The notes under the pieces are model-generated. The model did no database searches. It was not told the origin of the DNA and saw only the letters and a list, made by a program, of their open reading frames with translations. A DNA stretch of 64,000 bases from an uncultured Parabacteroides sp. (GTDB lineage Bacteria; Bacteroidota; Bacteroidia; Bacteroidales; Tannerellaceae), in the NCBI RefSeq assembly GCF_905196875.1, contig NZ_CAJJWO010000011.1, positions 1 to 64,000 of the forward strand, read 5' to 3'. The translations under genes were made by a program, and so were the position numbers. This document shows, in pieces, positions 1 through 8,947 of this stretch (within the stretch, counting starts at the first letter, position 1; every line of letters begins with the position of its first letter).

Positions 1-1208
1 TTGGGGACTTTCATGATCATTTCGCCAGCCTCTACCCGGTCATAAGTCAGTAAACCGAAATAGTATAATAAAGAAACAAAATTGCCCGGATCAGCCAGAT
101 TCTCTGCGGGAAAACTGGTTTTGATAACATTCCCGTTCACCTCATTCGTGTCTATCAGTTTTGTTATCACCGAACTGCCTTCCTCCTGCATCTTGTCGAT
201 ACGGATAAAATGACGCAACTTGCTGTAGTCCGTTCGGATGTTGCGATCCAGCATATCCGAAGGAGGACGTTTTTTCTGCAGATAATTATTCAGAAAATAA
301 AGAACCATATCCGAGTTATACATCGTCTGACCAATACATTCTTTGGCAAAACAATAATTATCATACCAGGGTTTCATGACCCAGACAAGATCATCAATAG
401 AGTCAACCAGCATTCCTTCCGATTGATAATAAGATAACATATCAAATAATTCCGATTCGCTGAAACCTACCATCGAATTAAATAGCTCATCAGTCGTTAT
501 ATTCGTTCCGATATTGAACCCACTCGTCACATCATCCAATGTAACAGGCGACACACCAGTAATGAACAAACGCTTTATAGGAGCTTCTGCTCCGGTAGTT
601 ACACCTTTTATCACATTAAAAAAGGAGCGGTAAAAACCTGTATCGTGAGTTAAAGAATGATATATATCGTTTCCTTTGGAAGACAGTATCGTATTGGTAA
701 AATTATCGTATTCATCAATCAACAAATAGATGGAAAGTTTTTGCTCTTTGGCACAGAGACAAATATATTCCAGACGTCCGGCTGCATCCGGTATCGACCG
801 TAGCTGCTCCTGAAAATCCGGTTTAAAATAAGAGGCATATACACTGGCAAAATAATTTGTTTCCAGACCGATATGCTGATTGAATGCCGCTTCCAGCTTT
901 TCATCCGTAGCTCTTACCATACTAAAATTAAAGTGCAAAACCAAATATTTCCCCCGTTCCTCGGTCGGATGCTTACCGATATACAGACTACCGAACAATT
1001 CTTCAAAACGATCGGCATATTTCACATCATAATAACAGGTAAGCATACTCAGGAATAAAGACTTTCCAAAGCGACGCGGACGGATTAGAAACAGGAAAGC
1101 TGCAGTCTTTTCCAAATCGTCAATATATCGTGTCTTATCAACATAATAATAATCTTCCGTAAGAATACGGACATAATCTGTCAATCCGTAAGGTATTTTC
1201 TTTGCCAT
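1..1208 (-). CDS. AAA-ATPase-like / PD-(D/E)XK nuclease-like protein, 3' end outside window
   Basis: The reading frame is open from the start codon to the left edge, so only the N-terminal ~400 residues are here. The protein opens MAKKIPYG and continues with a Y-Y-Y-V-D-K-T motif. Next come a P-loop variant (R-P-R-R-F-G-K-S, near residue 45) and a Walker B-like strand (L-L-I-D-E-Y-D-N-F, near residue 170). This is the layout of the Bacteroidetes AAA-ATPase-like family (PF09820), which usually ends in a PD-(D/E)XK nuclease-like domain; that end would lie outside the window. The function of the family is not established. An in-frame ATG at 1265 would add 19 residues. I chose 1208 because family members commonly begin at M-A-K-K-(I/L)-P. 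Confidence 0.8.
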   Translation of the reverse strand, partial: MAKKIPYGLTDYVRILTEDYYYVDKTRYIDDLEKTAAFLFLIRPRRFGKSLFLSMLTCYYDVKYADRFEELFGSLYIGKHPTEERGKYLVLHFNFSMVRATDEKLEAAFNQHIGLETNYFASVYASYFKPDFQEQLRSIPDAAGRLEYICLCAKEQKLSIYLLIDEYDNFTNTILSSKGNDIYHSLTHDTGFYRSFFNVIKGVTTGAEAPIKRLFITGVSPVTLDDVTSGFNIGTNITTDELFNSMVGFSESELFDMLSYYQSEGMLVDSIDDLVWVMKPWYDNYCFAKECIGQTMYNSDMVLYFLNNYLQKKRPPSDMLDRNIRTDYSKLRHFIRIDKMQEEGSSVITKLIDTNEVNGNVIKTSFPAENLADPGNFVSLLYYFGLLTYDRVEAGEMIMKVP

Positions 1209-1282
1209 ATCTTTCTTCTGCTTTAGAAATTCATCACTAAATCTTTCCTGACCATTACTTGTCATTATTGGCTACTATTACA

Positions 1283-1290
1283 CAAAGATA
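1283..1290 (-). promoter_or_regulatory. Bacteroidetes -7 box, candidate promoter of the AAA-ATPase-like gene
   Basis: Read on the minus strand this is TATCTTTG, an exact TAnnTTTG match about 75 bases upstream of the chosen start. No convincing -33 TTTG is visible at the usual spacing. Confidence 0.4.
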
Positions 1291-1340
1291 AATAATTAAA
1301 CCGTATGTACTGTCTAATTTTAAATTCTTAATTTCAATTC

Positions 1341-1583
1341 TCAGGGTTCCCCCAGAAAACGTCTCATCTGTTCGGTTTGCAACGGGGTGAACTTGCGTTG
1401 TCCTTTTATCCAGCCGGTTTCTTCCAGGGCTGCAAAGAGTTTGGGGTTGTAGTTGATCCATCGTCTCAGGGCATTGGCGGCTGAAGCGGGTTGTAGCGTC
1501 GGATTATATAATATGGCAAGTTCCGTAAAGCCGTAAGTTCTTATCTCAAAATTCTTTTCTTCGGGTGAATTGTTTGTGTTCAT
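1341..1583 (-). CDS. DUF4248 domain small protein
   Basis: 80-residue protein with the pattern Y-G-F-T-E-L-A-I-L-Y-N-P, then A-L-R-R-W-I-N-Y-N-P-K-L and a C-terminal F-T-P-L-Q-T-E-Q-M-R-R-F-L-G-E-P. That matches the small DUF4248 family of Bacteroidales as I know it. Members often sit divergently beside an HU-like protein and a cell-wall hydrolase, as here. Its role is unknown. The compact helical pattern with conserved aromatic and basic residues would suit nucleic-acid or protein binding, which is inference only. Confidence 0.75.
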   Translation of the reverse strand: MNTNNSPEEKNFEIRTYGFTELAILYNPTLQPASAANALRRWINYNPKLFAALEETGWIKGQRKFTPLQTEQMRRFLGEP

Positions 1584-1717
1584 AACTGATATTATTTTGT
1601 TGGTTTTATGTTTTAAATTTACAAAATAATTATCATATAAGCAGCATATTATCCCATTAAAATCAACGATATTTCATCATATTTCTCCCTATCCGATCCT
1701 ATTCTATCATATCCCAT

Positions 1718-1746
1718 TTTGCCCCTACCCGCCTGCCGTATCTTTG
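1718..1746 (+). promoter_or_regulatory. Candidate promoter of the HU / glucosaminidase operon
   Basis: TATCTTTG at 1739-1746 is an exact -7 box. A TTTG lies at 1718-1721, with a 17-base gap that is slightly short of the usual 19-21. A 13-base direct repeat (TTATTCATTATTA at 1769 and 1783) lies in the untranslated leader. Confidence 0.45.
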
Positions 1747-1807
1747 AATTGTTATCGATAACCAACAATTATTCATTATTAGTTATTCATTATTAATTAT
1801 CAAAGCT

Positions 1808-2257
1808 ATGTCATTAAATTTTCATGTAGTAAAACGTCCCGATATGAGCAAAGATGCCGAAAAGGGAGATCAATTGTATTATGGACAGATCCGTTCGTTG
1901 AAAAAAGTCAGTTTTCAAAAGCTTTGCGACATGATCGCCATGCGAAGCACTGCTTTTATCGGTGATGTCATGCTGGTAGTCGAAGGCCTTCTGTCTGTCA
2001 TGCAGGAGCGTCTGGAAGAAGGCGATATCATCCAGATGGGCCGCCTTGGTAATTTCCGTATGGTAGCCGGCAGCAAAGGAGCTGCCACTGTCGATGATTT
2101 CGACACCTCTCTTTTCAAGAATGGACGTATCGTGTATGTTCCGGGAACCATGTTGAACGATATTCGCAAGAGTGCTACGTATGAAGAAATCAAACCGTTA
2201 TCATCCGAAAAGTCGTCCCCTTCCACTCCGGACGATGACAGACCGGTGATCGAATAG
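1808..2257 (+). CDS. HU-like DNA-binding protein (HU-HIG type)
   Basis: 149-residue member of the HU/IHF-related family with N-terminal extension common in Bacteroidales. After the lead V-V-K-R-P-D the sequence has the dimer helices (F-Q-K-L-C-D-M-I-A, then V-M-L-V-V-E-G-L-L). The turn I-Q-M-G-R-L-G-N-F-R-M follows, which matches the V-x-L-x-x-L-G-x-F signature of HU proteins, and then a beta arm and an acidic, Ser/Pro-rich tail. Expected to bind DNA as a dimer in the cytoplasm. It is followed after 11 bases by a glucosaminidase and then a small membrane protein, apparently one operon. Such cassettes are frequently seen near capsule loci in Bacteroides, and here one lies convergent with a glycan locus. 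Confidence 0.85.
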   Translation: MSLNFHVVKRPDMSKDAEKGDQLYYGQIRSLKKVSFQKLCDMIAMRSTAFIGDVMLVVEGLLSVMQERLEEGDIIQMGRLGNFRMVAGSKGAATVDDFDTSLFKNGRIVYVPGTMLNDIRKSATYEEIKPLSSEKSSPSTPDDDRPVIE

Positions 2258-2268
2258 TCATCCATCTT

Positions 2269-2715
2269 ATGAATAAAAAAGAGTTTATCCAACAGTTTCT
2301 TCCGGCGGCCCAGGCTGCCGGAGAACATTTCACACTGAACCCAGTCGTTATCCTGGCTCAGGCAGCTGTTGAAAGCGGCTGGGGTGAAAGCGATCTCTGC
2401 AAAGTTTATCACAATTACTTCGGTATTACCGGATATGGCAAATCCAATATTTATTGGAATGGTAATAAAACAGAGCCGGGGGTAAAGTCGCATCTTCAGT
2501 TCCGTATTTATACGATGCCGCAGCAGAGTTTCTTTGATTTCGCCCGGTTGATCACTACGGCTTACCCGTTTGCAGCCGCTATGAGTTATCATCCTGAAGC
2601 GTATGCCAAAGAGATTTCATACAGCCACTATATCAGTGAAGTGAACGGCGACAACCGGGCTGACTATCAACAGATGCTCGAGTCGATCAGTCAATACATC
2701 AAACAAACACTCTAA
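2269..2715 (+). CDS. Glucosaminidase-domain cell-wall hydrolase (GH73-like)
   Basis: 148-residue protein that is almost entirely a mannosyl-glycoprotein endo-beta-N-acetylglucosaminidase/flagellum-specific muramidase domain. Diagnostic stretches are I-L-A-Q-A-A-V-E-S-G-W-G-E-S, containing the presumed catalytic Glu, and H-N-Y-F-G-I-T-G-Y-G near residue 60. The family cleaves the GlcNAc-MurNAc backbone of peptidoglycan. No signal peptide is visible, so export would need another route, such as a holin-like partner. The next gene, 11 bases downstream, encodes a small protein with a hydrophobic C-terminus that could fill that role; this is inference. Confidence 0.85.
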   Translation: MNKKEFIQQFLPAAQAAGEHFTLNPVVILAQAAVESGWGESDLCKVYHNYFGITGYGKSNIYWNGNKTEPGVKSHLQFRIYTMPQQSFFDFARLITTAYPFAAAMSYHPEAYAKEISYSHYISEVNGDNRADYQQMLESISQYIKQTL

Positions 2716-2726
2716 AACGATTTATC

Positions 2727-2993
2727 ATGAAATATCTTGAAGCAATACTCGGTTTTCTGGCAACCATTACCCGGATGTTTTTTCGGAACAAAAGAGAACA
2801 TAAACCTAAGCGTCCTGTTGTTGTCAATCCTGACACTGCAAGCGATCCGTCAGATGAATACGGAAGTGTCGCTGGCCGCTATCGGGGCGATACTGTCGCT
2901 TCACCGCCGGACTCCTTCTCCCCCCAAAACCTGATGGGATGGATGTTGATCGTTTGCGCGGTAAGCGGGTATCTGATGAAACTTCTGGCATAG
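2727..2993 (+). CDS. Small membrane protein downstream of the glucosaminidase
   Basis: 88 residues: a hydrophobic N-terminal stretch (residues 1-19), a basic patch R-N-K-R-E-H-K-P-K-R, a polar Pro/Ser/Asp-rich middle, and a C-terminal membrane segment (G-W-M-L-I-V-C-A-V-S-G-Y-L-M). I do not recognise a family. Position in the operon and the two hydrophobic ends suggest an accessory for the leaderless hydrolase (inference). An overlapping +1 frame from 2737 is also hydrophobic, so a frameshift relative to an ancestral gene cannot be excluded. The operon ends at a strong terminator 10 bases further on. Confidence 0.5.
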   Translation: MKYLEAILGFLATITRMFFRNKREHKPKRPVVVNPDTASDPSDEYGSVAGRYRGDTVASPPDSFSPQNLMGWMLIVCAVSGYLMKLLA

Positions 2994-3002
2994 AAATTTA
3001 AG

Positions 3003-3042
3003 CGGGGAAGGTATGTAGATAAAACATATCTTCCTCGTTTTT
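3003..3042 (+). terminator. Rho-independent terminator of the HU operon
   Basis: A 14-bp stem (3003-3016 with 3024-3037, two G-T pairs) around a 7-base loop, followed by five T. It also lies at the 3' end of the convergent glycan operon. Confidence 0.8.
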
Positions 3043-3050
3043 ATCGCTGT

Positions 3051-4778
3051 TCATATTTTATTCAGTTCCTTAACGTCCACAATCTTACGGCATACGGCCA
3101 ACGATTCGGAACGATGGGAAATAACCAGCAGGGTCAGTCCCGGACATTCTTCCGAGAGCCGGACTATCGCATCATTGATAGCCTGTTCCGTCGTTTCATC
3201 CAGAGAAGAAGTCGCTTCGTCGAACATCAGTATTTCTGCCTGCTTATACAACGCACGTGCAATACCGAGCCGTTGACGCTGACCACCTGATAGCAGGCAA
3301 CCTCCCTCGCCGACCGGGGTGTCAAGTCCTTGGGGCAGTGTCTTGATGAAAGTATCCAACGAAGCCAGACGAATTGCTTCCCCAACTCTTACCTTGTCGA
3401 CTTTCGTATCGTTCAATCCCATTGTTATATTATCCAGCAACGTACCTTCAATCATAAATAATTGTTGGGAAACATAGCCTATCTTACTTCTCCATGATTC
3501 GAGGCGGTCTGCCGACAAAAGAACCCCATCCACATAAATACCTCCGGCATCGGGTTGAAGAAAACCCAGCAACAGATGGAATAAGGTAGACTTTCCGGAA
3601 CCCGATTCTCCGCGAAATCCGATAAAATCGCCTTTATGAATATCCAGAGATATATCTTTCAATACCTGCTGCTCTTTATCATACGAAAAAGACAAAGAAC
3701 GGATAGAAAGAACTTTCTGAAAATCCAGTGGCTGTTGTTCCAATACATGAATCTCTTTTTGCCCTTCCTCCAGATCATCCAACAATCTGGTAGCAAATGA
3801 ATTTCCTTTCATTTGAAAGATAAATCCGGTACTACGAATCAAACCGGGAAGTACCCGGTAAACGGCGATCGCAAACAGACCGATTATCAAGCCCAGAGAA
3901 GGCAGTTCGAAAAACCGGCTGGCCAGGATCAGTACAACCAATGAACAAACAATAGCAACCTCCAACGCTTTCTGCAAAGATCCGTTCAATAATAAACGCC
4001 GCACATTGATCCGATTCTGCCTGATCATTAACTCCTGAAAGCTATTAAAACTTTTAGGAAAAGAATGACTCATTTCCATATCTGCATAGCCGACAAAAGT
4101 CTGCTGCAATAATTTTCCTTTTAAAGGATTTAACTGGAAAATCATATTTCCGTAAACCTCCATACGGAACCGTGAAAAACGATAGTACGCCAGAGTAATC
4201 GGGACAAAGGTCAACAAAACCAACAGGAATACATAAACATTAAACAATATCAAACCAGCCAGAATAGACAACATTACCACACATTCACTGATCAGTTGGG
4301 CATACGAAACCAAATATCCCTGGATCAGATTATCGGATATACCGTTTACTTTATTGATCAGCTTTAAGCTATTATGTTGTTTAATATATAAAAAACCTTT
4401 CCGGTAATAATAGTTATACAAATGCAAGGACAAATAACTGGAAATCGTAAACAAACGCTTGTTTTGCAGATATAACAACCCTGTGCAAACAATTACCCGG
4501 ACAATAGTAAACAACAGAATAAAAATGCAGATAAAAGACACGAATGATGAAAAATTACTGAACTCTCCCCATCTATACACCGTGGATAAATATTCATTCT
4601 TTTCGATCGCATTTTCGTCGAGCACCAGTAGCAAAATGGGAAGCAATACCCCTGTGCCCAGCAGATCGAACATGGATATCAAAAAGACAGTCGCCCCTGT
4701 CGTCCAGATACGCAATTTATATATCCGGGGTAACAGTTTATATAAACGGGTTATAACCGATGGTATTACAGGTATCAT
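3051..4778 (-). CDS. ABC transporter with fused membrane and ATPase domains (glycolipid flippase-like)
   Basis: 575 residues. About six membrane segments fill residues 25-315, followed by one nucleotide-binding domain: Walker A G-E-S-G-S-G-K-S-T near 390-398, signature L-S-G-G-Q at 496-500, Walker B I-L-M-F-D-E-A at 516-522, switch His in V-I-S-H-R. The length and half-transporter layout match MsbA and PglK. As the last gene of a locus with an initiating phosphoglycosyl transferase and glycosyltransferases, and with no Wzx-type flippase in view, it most likely flips the finished undecaprenyl-linked oligosaccharide across the inner membrane (inference). Its start overlaps the stop of the upstream polymerase-like gene by four bases, which suggests translational coupling. 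Confidence 0.85.
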   Translation of the reverse strand: MIPVIPSVITRLYKLLPRIYKLRIWTTGATVFLISMFDLLGTGVLLPILLLVLDENAIEKNEYLSTVYRWGEFSNFSSFVSFICIFILLFTIVRVIVCTGLLYLQNKRLFTISSYLSLHLYNYYYRKGFLYIKQHNSLKLINKVNGISDNLIQGYLVSYAQLISECVVMLSILAGLILFNVYVFLLVLLTFVPITLAYYRFSRFRMEVYGNMIFQLNPLKGKLLQQTFVGYADMEMSHSFPKSFNSFQELMIRQNRINVRRLLLNGSLQKALEVAIVCSLVVLILASRFFELPSLGLIIGLFAIAVYRVLPGLIRSTGFIFQMKGNSFATRLLDDLEEGQKEIHVLEQQPLDFQKVLSIRSLSFSYDKEQQVLKDISLDIHKGDFIGFRGESGSGKSTLFHLLLGFLQPDAGGIYVDGVLLSADRLESWRSKIGYVSQQLFMIEGTLLDNITMGLNDTKVDKVRVGEAIRLASLDTFIKTLPQGLDTPVGEGGCLLSGGQRQRLGIARALYKQAEILMFDEATSSLDETTEQAINDAIVRLSEECPGLTLLVISHRSESLAVCRKIVDVKELNKI

Positions 4779-5959
4779 ACAGATAAAAGTTTGTTGTTAT
4801 TTGTTTGTTGTAGAATTTGTTCGCATTCGGATAAACTAAGCCATAATAAAAAACAGAGATAAGAGCCGGAAGCAGTGATATATCCTTCGATAAACATGTG
4901 TACTGAAAACAGAATCATCATAGAACTTAATAATCCTCCGTTCAATCCGGTATCCAACTCTTTATAAAGTATATATATACCATAGGTAAAGGGCAATAAA
5001 AACGAAAGAAACCCATATATTCCCATTGATGACAGGAGAAAAAGCCAACTCGTTCCCGGCTCTATCGTACCGGACTGCCGGTTTATCGTATGTTCACTCT
5101 GAATATAATCCAGGTTATAACTGGAAAACCCCACACCGAACAAAGGGAAAGCAGTAAATTCGTCCATCCGGTCCTGCCAGATCCTTTCACGACTGGCAAC
5201 TGTTCCACCATTCTTTCTGCTCGACTCTGTTTTCTGCCGGAGCCGTTCCGTATAAGGCCACCAGATAGCCGAGGTGGATACTGCCAAAAGAAGAATAAAC
5301 AAACCTGTTTGAAGCAATTTTCCCATCTGATACCTGTATAAACGGATATAGAAGAAAGCAAAACCGGCAACTGTAGCCGCTAAAGCTCCGCGTGAACCAC
5401 TTAACAGTAAAATCAGAAAACAGATACATAAACAGGCAGATTCTTTATAACGTTCCTGTCGTTTTTCAGTCAAATAAAACCGATAGAGACTATACAATGT
5501 ACAAATACCGGCCAAGGGGGATAATACCATAGAATGGACAGTCAATCCACAAAAACCCGAAGCATTTGTAACCAAGCCCGGTCTTATAAACTTCAATAGA
5601 AATGAAATCAAAACGACCCAGCGAAGAACCAGTAGCGTACGGATAAACAGGAGACGACGCATGCGAATTAACCGGTCATTTACAAAAAAAGGTCCCACCA
5701 TAAAAACCAAACTCAAAAAAGCAAAAGTACGGGAGGGAACCCTAAATAAAGCCGGTATATCATTCAACCAAATAGAGATAAAAATGGCCGAAATAAAAAA
5801 AAGATATTTCTTATTAGCAATTACCCCACCCCGAAACAGTAACCAACTGAAACAAACTAAATAAATACCATAATAAATTACTTCCGGTAAAATCAGAAAG
5901 AGATTGACACATTTGGTTAATGAAGCCAGAAAAACAATCCAGAAAAGTATCTTTTCCAT
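4775..5959 (-). CDS. O-antigen ligase / polymerase-like membrane protein
   Basis: 394 residues with about ten hydrophobic segments. A large loop near residues 225-290 contains R-E-R-I-W-Q-D-R-M-D-E-F and F-G-V-G-F-S-S-Y-N. That G-V-G-x-x-x-(Y/F) element after a polar loop is the hallmark of the Wzy_C / O-antigen ligase superfamily (PF04932). The family either polymerises lipid-linked repeat units or transfers finished glycan to an acceptor at the periplasmic face; sequence alone does not separate the two. It sits between a glycosyltransferase (2-base gap) and the flippase (4-base overlap). Confidence 0.75.
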   Translation of the reverse strand: MEKILFWIVFLASLTKCVNLFLILPEVIYYGIYLVCFSWLLFRGGVIANKKYLFFISAIFISIWLNDIPALFRVPSRTFAFLSLVFMVGPFFVNDRLIRMRRLLFIRTLLVLRWVVLISFLLKFIRPGLVTNASGFCGLTVHSMVLSPLAGICTLYSLYRFYLTEKRQERYKESACLCICFLILLLSGSRGALAATVAGFAFFYIRLYRYQMGKLLQTGLFILLLAVSTSAIWWPYTERLRQKTESSRKNGGTVASRERIWQDRMDEFTAFPLFGVGFSSYNLDYIQSEHTINRQSGTIEPGTSWLFLLSSMGIYGFLSFLLPFTYGIYILYKELDTGLNGGLLSSMMILFSVHMFIEGYITASGSYLCFLLWLSLSECEQILQQTNNNKLLSV

Positions 5960-5961
5960 AT

Positions 5962-7008
5962 TTATTTTAAAACACTCAACAAAGTATCCGCTACTTTTTC
6001 CGGAGTAATCTGCATTCCCAACTTCCGGCTGTTTCTGCCCATTTGCAACCAGTCAACTTCCGGTTGCGTGAGTAACTTTTCTATCGAACAACGAATAGAA
6101 TGAATGTTTCCGGGAAGAAACAGATAGCCGTTTTCTCCCTCTCTGACAAATGAAGCAATGGCTCCACAACAATTGGAAGCCAATATCGGTAAACCGGCAC
6201 AGGCAGCTTCATGAATGACCAATGCCCAGGGTTCAAATACCGAAGGCAGAATAAATGCGCCGGAATGTTCCATTACCTCTAACAAGCCCTGTTGATCCAT
6301 AAAATCCAATATCTCTACATCCGGATACCCGGTTAGTTTTTCTCTCTCCGGCCCATTCCCTACCAGGGTTAACTGCCAGCCTTTACGATCAGGGACAGAC
6401 TGCCAGGCTTGCAATAAACCGACTAACCCTTTCTCCGGTGAAAAGCGACCGACATACAATAATCTTTTCGGATATTCCTTTTCCCGACTATTTATATCTA
6501 TCTGACTGAACAAATCGACGTCGGCCGATAAATTATGCATCAATATCCGATCAGGACAAAACCCTAATTTATTGGCATACTTCACCTGCCATTCTCCGGC
6601 TACAAAAATGTGACTGAACCATCTGCGTTGACGAAAACCGGCTGTAAACACATTCAACCATTGTTTACCTCCACGCCATTGCGTATCACTACTGGCAACC
6701 ACCGGAAGATGTAGCTTTCTACGGATCATACCGGCCACCTTATTATATAAAGGATCGATCCAACCTGCCGTCCAAACCAGATCCGGGCTTATATCTGTTA
6801 CCAAACGGAATAAATGATTCGAGTCTTTAAAAACAGAACGATTATAGTAAGTAACTCCTACTAATGAAGGCGGAAGGTAAGGTGTCTTCTTATTCGTATC
6901 CTGCAATACGACATGTACACAACACCCTTTTTTTACCAGTTCTTTTATAACGACTACGTTATAAGGCATTAGTTCCGCATATAATATAAGAATTGTAAAA
7001 TGTTTCAT
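5962..7008 (-). CDS. Glycosyltransferase family 4 (GT-B fold)
   Basis: 348 residues. The C-terminal half carries the GT4 donor-site pattern: Y-V-G-R-F-S-P-E-K-G near residue 190, L-V-G-N-G-P-E, and the E-x7-E motif E-P-W-A-L-V-I-H-E followed by A-C-A-G-L-P-I-L-A. GT4 enzymes are retaining transferases that use nucleotide-sugar donors at the inner face of the inner membrane. The start overlaps the stop of the preceding GT32 gene by four bases. Donor and linkage cannot be read from sequence. Confidence 0.85.
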   Translation of the reverse strand: MKHFTILILYAELMPYNVVVIKELVKKGCCVHVVLQDTNKKTPYLPPSLVGVTYYNRSVFKDSNHLFRLVTDISPDLVWTAGWIDPLYNKVAGMIRRKLHLPVVASSDTQWRGGKQWLNVFTAGFRQRRWFSHIFVAGEWQVKYANKLGFCPDRILMHNLSADVDLFSQIDINSREKEYPKRLLYVGRFSPEKGLVGLLQAWQSVPDRKGWQLTLVGNGPEREKLTGYPDVEILDFMDQQGLLEVMEHSGAFILPSVFEPWALVIHEAACAGLPILASNCCGAIASFVREGENGYLFLPGNIHSIRCSIEKLLTQPEVDWLQMGRNSRKLGMQITPEKVADTLLSVLK

Positions 7009-7844
7009 TTATTTAGAATATGGCTGATACGGCGATACAAACGATATCCAAACGGCGATCGTTCCAACTGTTTATACAAATACTCCAGATGAAACCGACT
7101 CAACCATTTATAAACACGGCTCATTTCTGTTTTATCCCGCCAGCTTCCATTGCGCCAATGGCGGGCATAAGCACCTTTTTCTTCAAGACCTTCTCCATAG
7201 ACAAAGGTCGGATAAGGGTATAAACATATTCCATCATTTAATTCCTGTCTTTCATTTTTATATACAAAACCATAAGGTATTGCAACTTCAGCCATAACAA
7301 CAGGACATTCTTTACGGAAAACGATCCCATCATGATCTACATAACTGATATTCCGATAATAATCCAAACAAGCTTTTATATAAGGATGTCCTTTTACAGC
7401 CCCTATAATAGCAGCTTCAATAGCAATACCAAAAGACCTGTTGGAAGAAAAAGTATCTATCAAATGCCCTTTGTCATCTATTAGATGAAGTCCATTTTTA
7501 AGAAAAAGACTCTCTTCATATTCTACACAAGAAAACATTTCATGTTTTAAAAAACTATCAAAACGCTGATATGCTTCCACATCTGAATCAAAATATATAC
7601 CACCTTCTTGCCACAGAATATAAAAACGCATATAATCAGTTAAAAAAGCCCAGCTTTTATGTTCATACGCCTGTTTTAAAAAAGGAACACTCAAATCCAA
7701 GGAAGAAGCATCCCAACATTTAATACGATAATCAGGCATCAGGCGTTCCCAGCTTTTTATACATTCACGCATAAGAACAGGTTTAGATTCTCCACTAAAC
7801 CAACAATAATGAATTACACGTGGTATCATTGATAAATGTCCCAT
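7005..7844 (-). CDS. Glycosyltransferase family 32-like, DXD-containing
   Basis: 279 residues. It starts I-P-R-V-I-H-Y-C-W-F-S-G, the typical N-terminus of GT32/Gly_transf_sug proteins. Near residues 88-110 is A-F-L-T-D-Y-M-R-F-Y-I-L followed by G-G-I-Y-F-D-S-D-V-E, with the metal- and nucleotide-binding D-x-D. Family members add single sugars during capsule or O-glycan assembly. It is third in the locus, with a 10-base gap from the GT2 gene upstream and a 4-base overlap downstream. An ATG eight codons in (before I-P-R-V) is a possible alternative start. Confidence 0.85.
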   Translation of the reverse strand: MGHLSMIPRVIHYCWFSGESKPVLMRECIKSWERLMPDYRIKCWDASSLDLSVPFLKQAYEHKSWAFLTDYMRFYILWQEGGIYFDSDVEAYQRFDSFLKHEMFSCVEYEESLFLKNGLHLIDDKGHLIDTFSSNRSFGIAIEAAIIGAVKGHPYIKACLDYYRNISYVDHDGIVFRKECPVVMAEVAIPYGFVYKNERQELNDGICLYPYPTFVYGEGLEEKGAYARHWRNGSWRDKTEMSRVYKWLSRFHLEYLYKQLERSPFGYRLYRRISHILNK

Positions 7845-7854
7845 AATTATATCT

Positions 7855-8943
7855 TTAAATTTTTAGTTTCCACTTACGATAATATCGATACATCCCTTCC
7901 AAATGATAACGTAGATAAAATAACACGGAATACATCAGATCTATCTGCCAGGATGCACCATGCTTCGATAAGCTATAAAAAGCTTTTTTTACCCAGTCAT
8001 GAGGTTGTATAACAGGAACCAGACCCTGAAATGTACAGTTTTGATAAATAGACTGTTCTATCAGTTCCAACCGTTCTCTGCGACTTAGTCCGGCATTTTT
8101 TTTATAGAGGCTTTGAACATATCCGTAGTAGGCTCCCCACCAGCCCTCCTGTAAATAATCTTTTATCCATTCGGGAGTCATTTGAAGATGAGTAAAAAAA
8201 CGATGATAGATTTTACACTTATCATTGTAAGCGTTCAACATATCAGCTTTATAAGACGCCACTATAGATCCGTTATCATAACGCATATAGTGGTACGGTG
8301 TATCAGGCAAAACACCTATAGATGAAACCTTCATAAAGATTTCCATATTGAAAGATTCATCCTCATAAGGTGGCTCGACAGTAAAAGACAAGTTATTTGC
8401 CTGAAGAAAAGAAACACGATATAATTTGTTCCAGGCATAATTGAACAGGCATAACTCTTTCAACTTGAAATAGAGATTTTTTATTTCCTCTTGTTTATCA
8501 GCTTCGAGATAAGTTTCTGTTCGCTGGTAGTAAAACCGGTTCTCACAAGGATACTCCACACGGACTCCGGTAATAACCAGATCCAACGAATTCGATATCA
8601 TCGTTATGTACATGGAGTTCAGCATTTCTTTGTCAATCCAATCGTCTGCATCGATAAATGATACAAAATCTCCTTTCACCACAGACAACCCCGCATTACG
8701 GGCGACACTCAAATGTCCGTTTCTCTGATGAATAACCCGCACACGTTTATCTTTTACTGCATATTCATTGGCTATACGCCCGCTCCCATCTGTCGAGCCG
8801 TCATCTACAATAATGATCTCCAGCTCCTGCAATGTCTGGTTACAAATGCTATCCAAACAAGCCGGAAGATATTTTTCCGCATTATAAACCGGAACTATTA
8901 CTGATACCAGAGGCTTTTGTTCCATTTTAATATTGTTTATCAT
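7855..8943 (-). CDS. Glycosyltransferase family 2 (GT-A fold)
   Basis: 362 residues. The GT2 domain occupies about residues 10-230: V-S-V-I-V-P-V-Y-N-A-E, then I-I-I-V-D-D-G-S-T-D-G-S, A-R-N-A-G-L, and the D-x-D motif in F-I-D-A-D-D-W-I. These inverting enzymes transfer a sugar from a UDP/GDP/dTDP donor, usually onto the growing undecaprenyl-linked glycan. The ~130-residue C-terminus is aromatic and basic and probably associates with the membrane. It begins four bases after the initiating transferase stop, so the two are surely cotranscribed. Starting at M6 (M-E-Q-K-P-L) is possible. Confidence 0.9.
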   Translation of the reverse strand: MINNIKMEQKPLVSVIVPVYNAEKYLPACLDSICNQTLQELEIIIVDDGSTDGSGRIANEYAVKDKRVRVIHQRNGHLSVARNAGLSVVKGDFVSFIDADDWIDKEMLNSMYITMISNSLDLVITGVRVEYPCENRFYYQRTETYLEADKQEEIKNLYFKLKELCLFNYAWNKLYRVSFLQANNLSFTVEPPYEDESFNMEIFMKVSSIGVLPDTPYHYMRYDNGSIVASYKADMLNAYNDKCKIYHRFFTHLQMTPEWIKDYLQEGWWGAYYGYVQSLYKKNAGLSRRERLELIEQSIYQNCTFQGLVPVIQPHDWVKKAFYSLSKHGASWQIDLMYSVLFYLRYHLEGMYRYYRKWKLKI

Positions 8944-8947
8944 CAGA

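Noticed and set aside
1915..2592. 225-codon open frame on the minus strand opposite the HU and glucosaminidase genes
   Set aside because: It lies across two genes with clear family signatures, and its own translation has no recognisable domain or plausible composition.
2737..2934. Alternative +1 frame over the small membrane protein, also hydrophobic
   Set aside because: The longer frame from 2727 fits the operon spacing better; kept only as a note on that gene.
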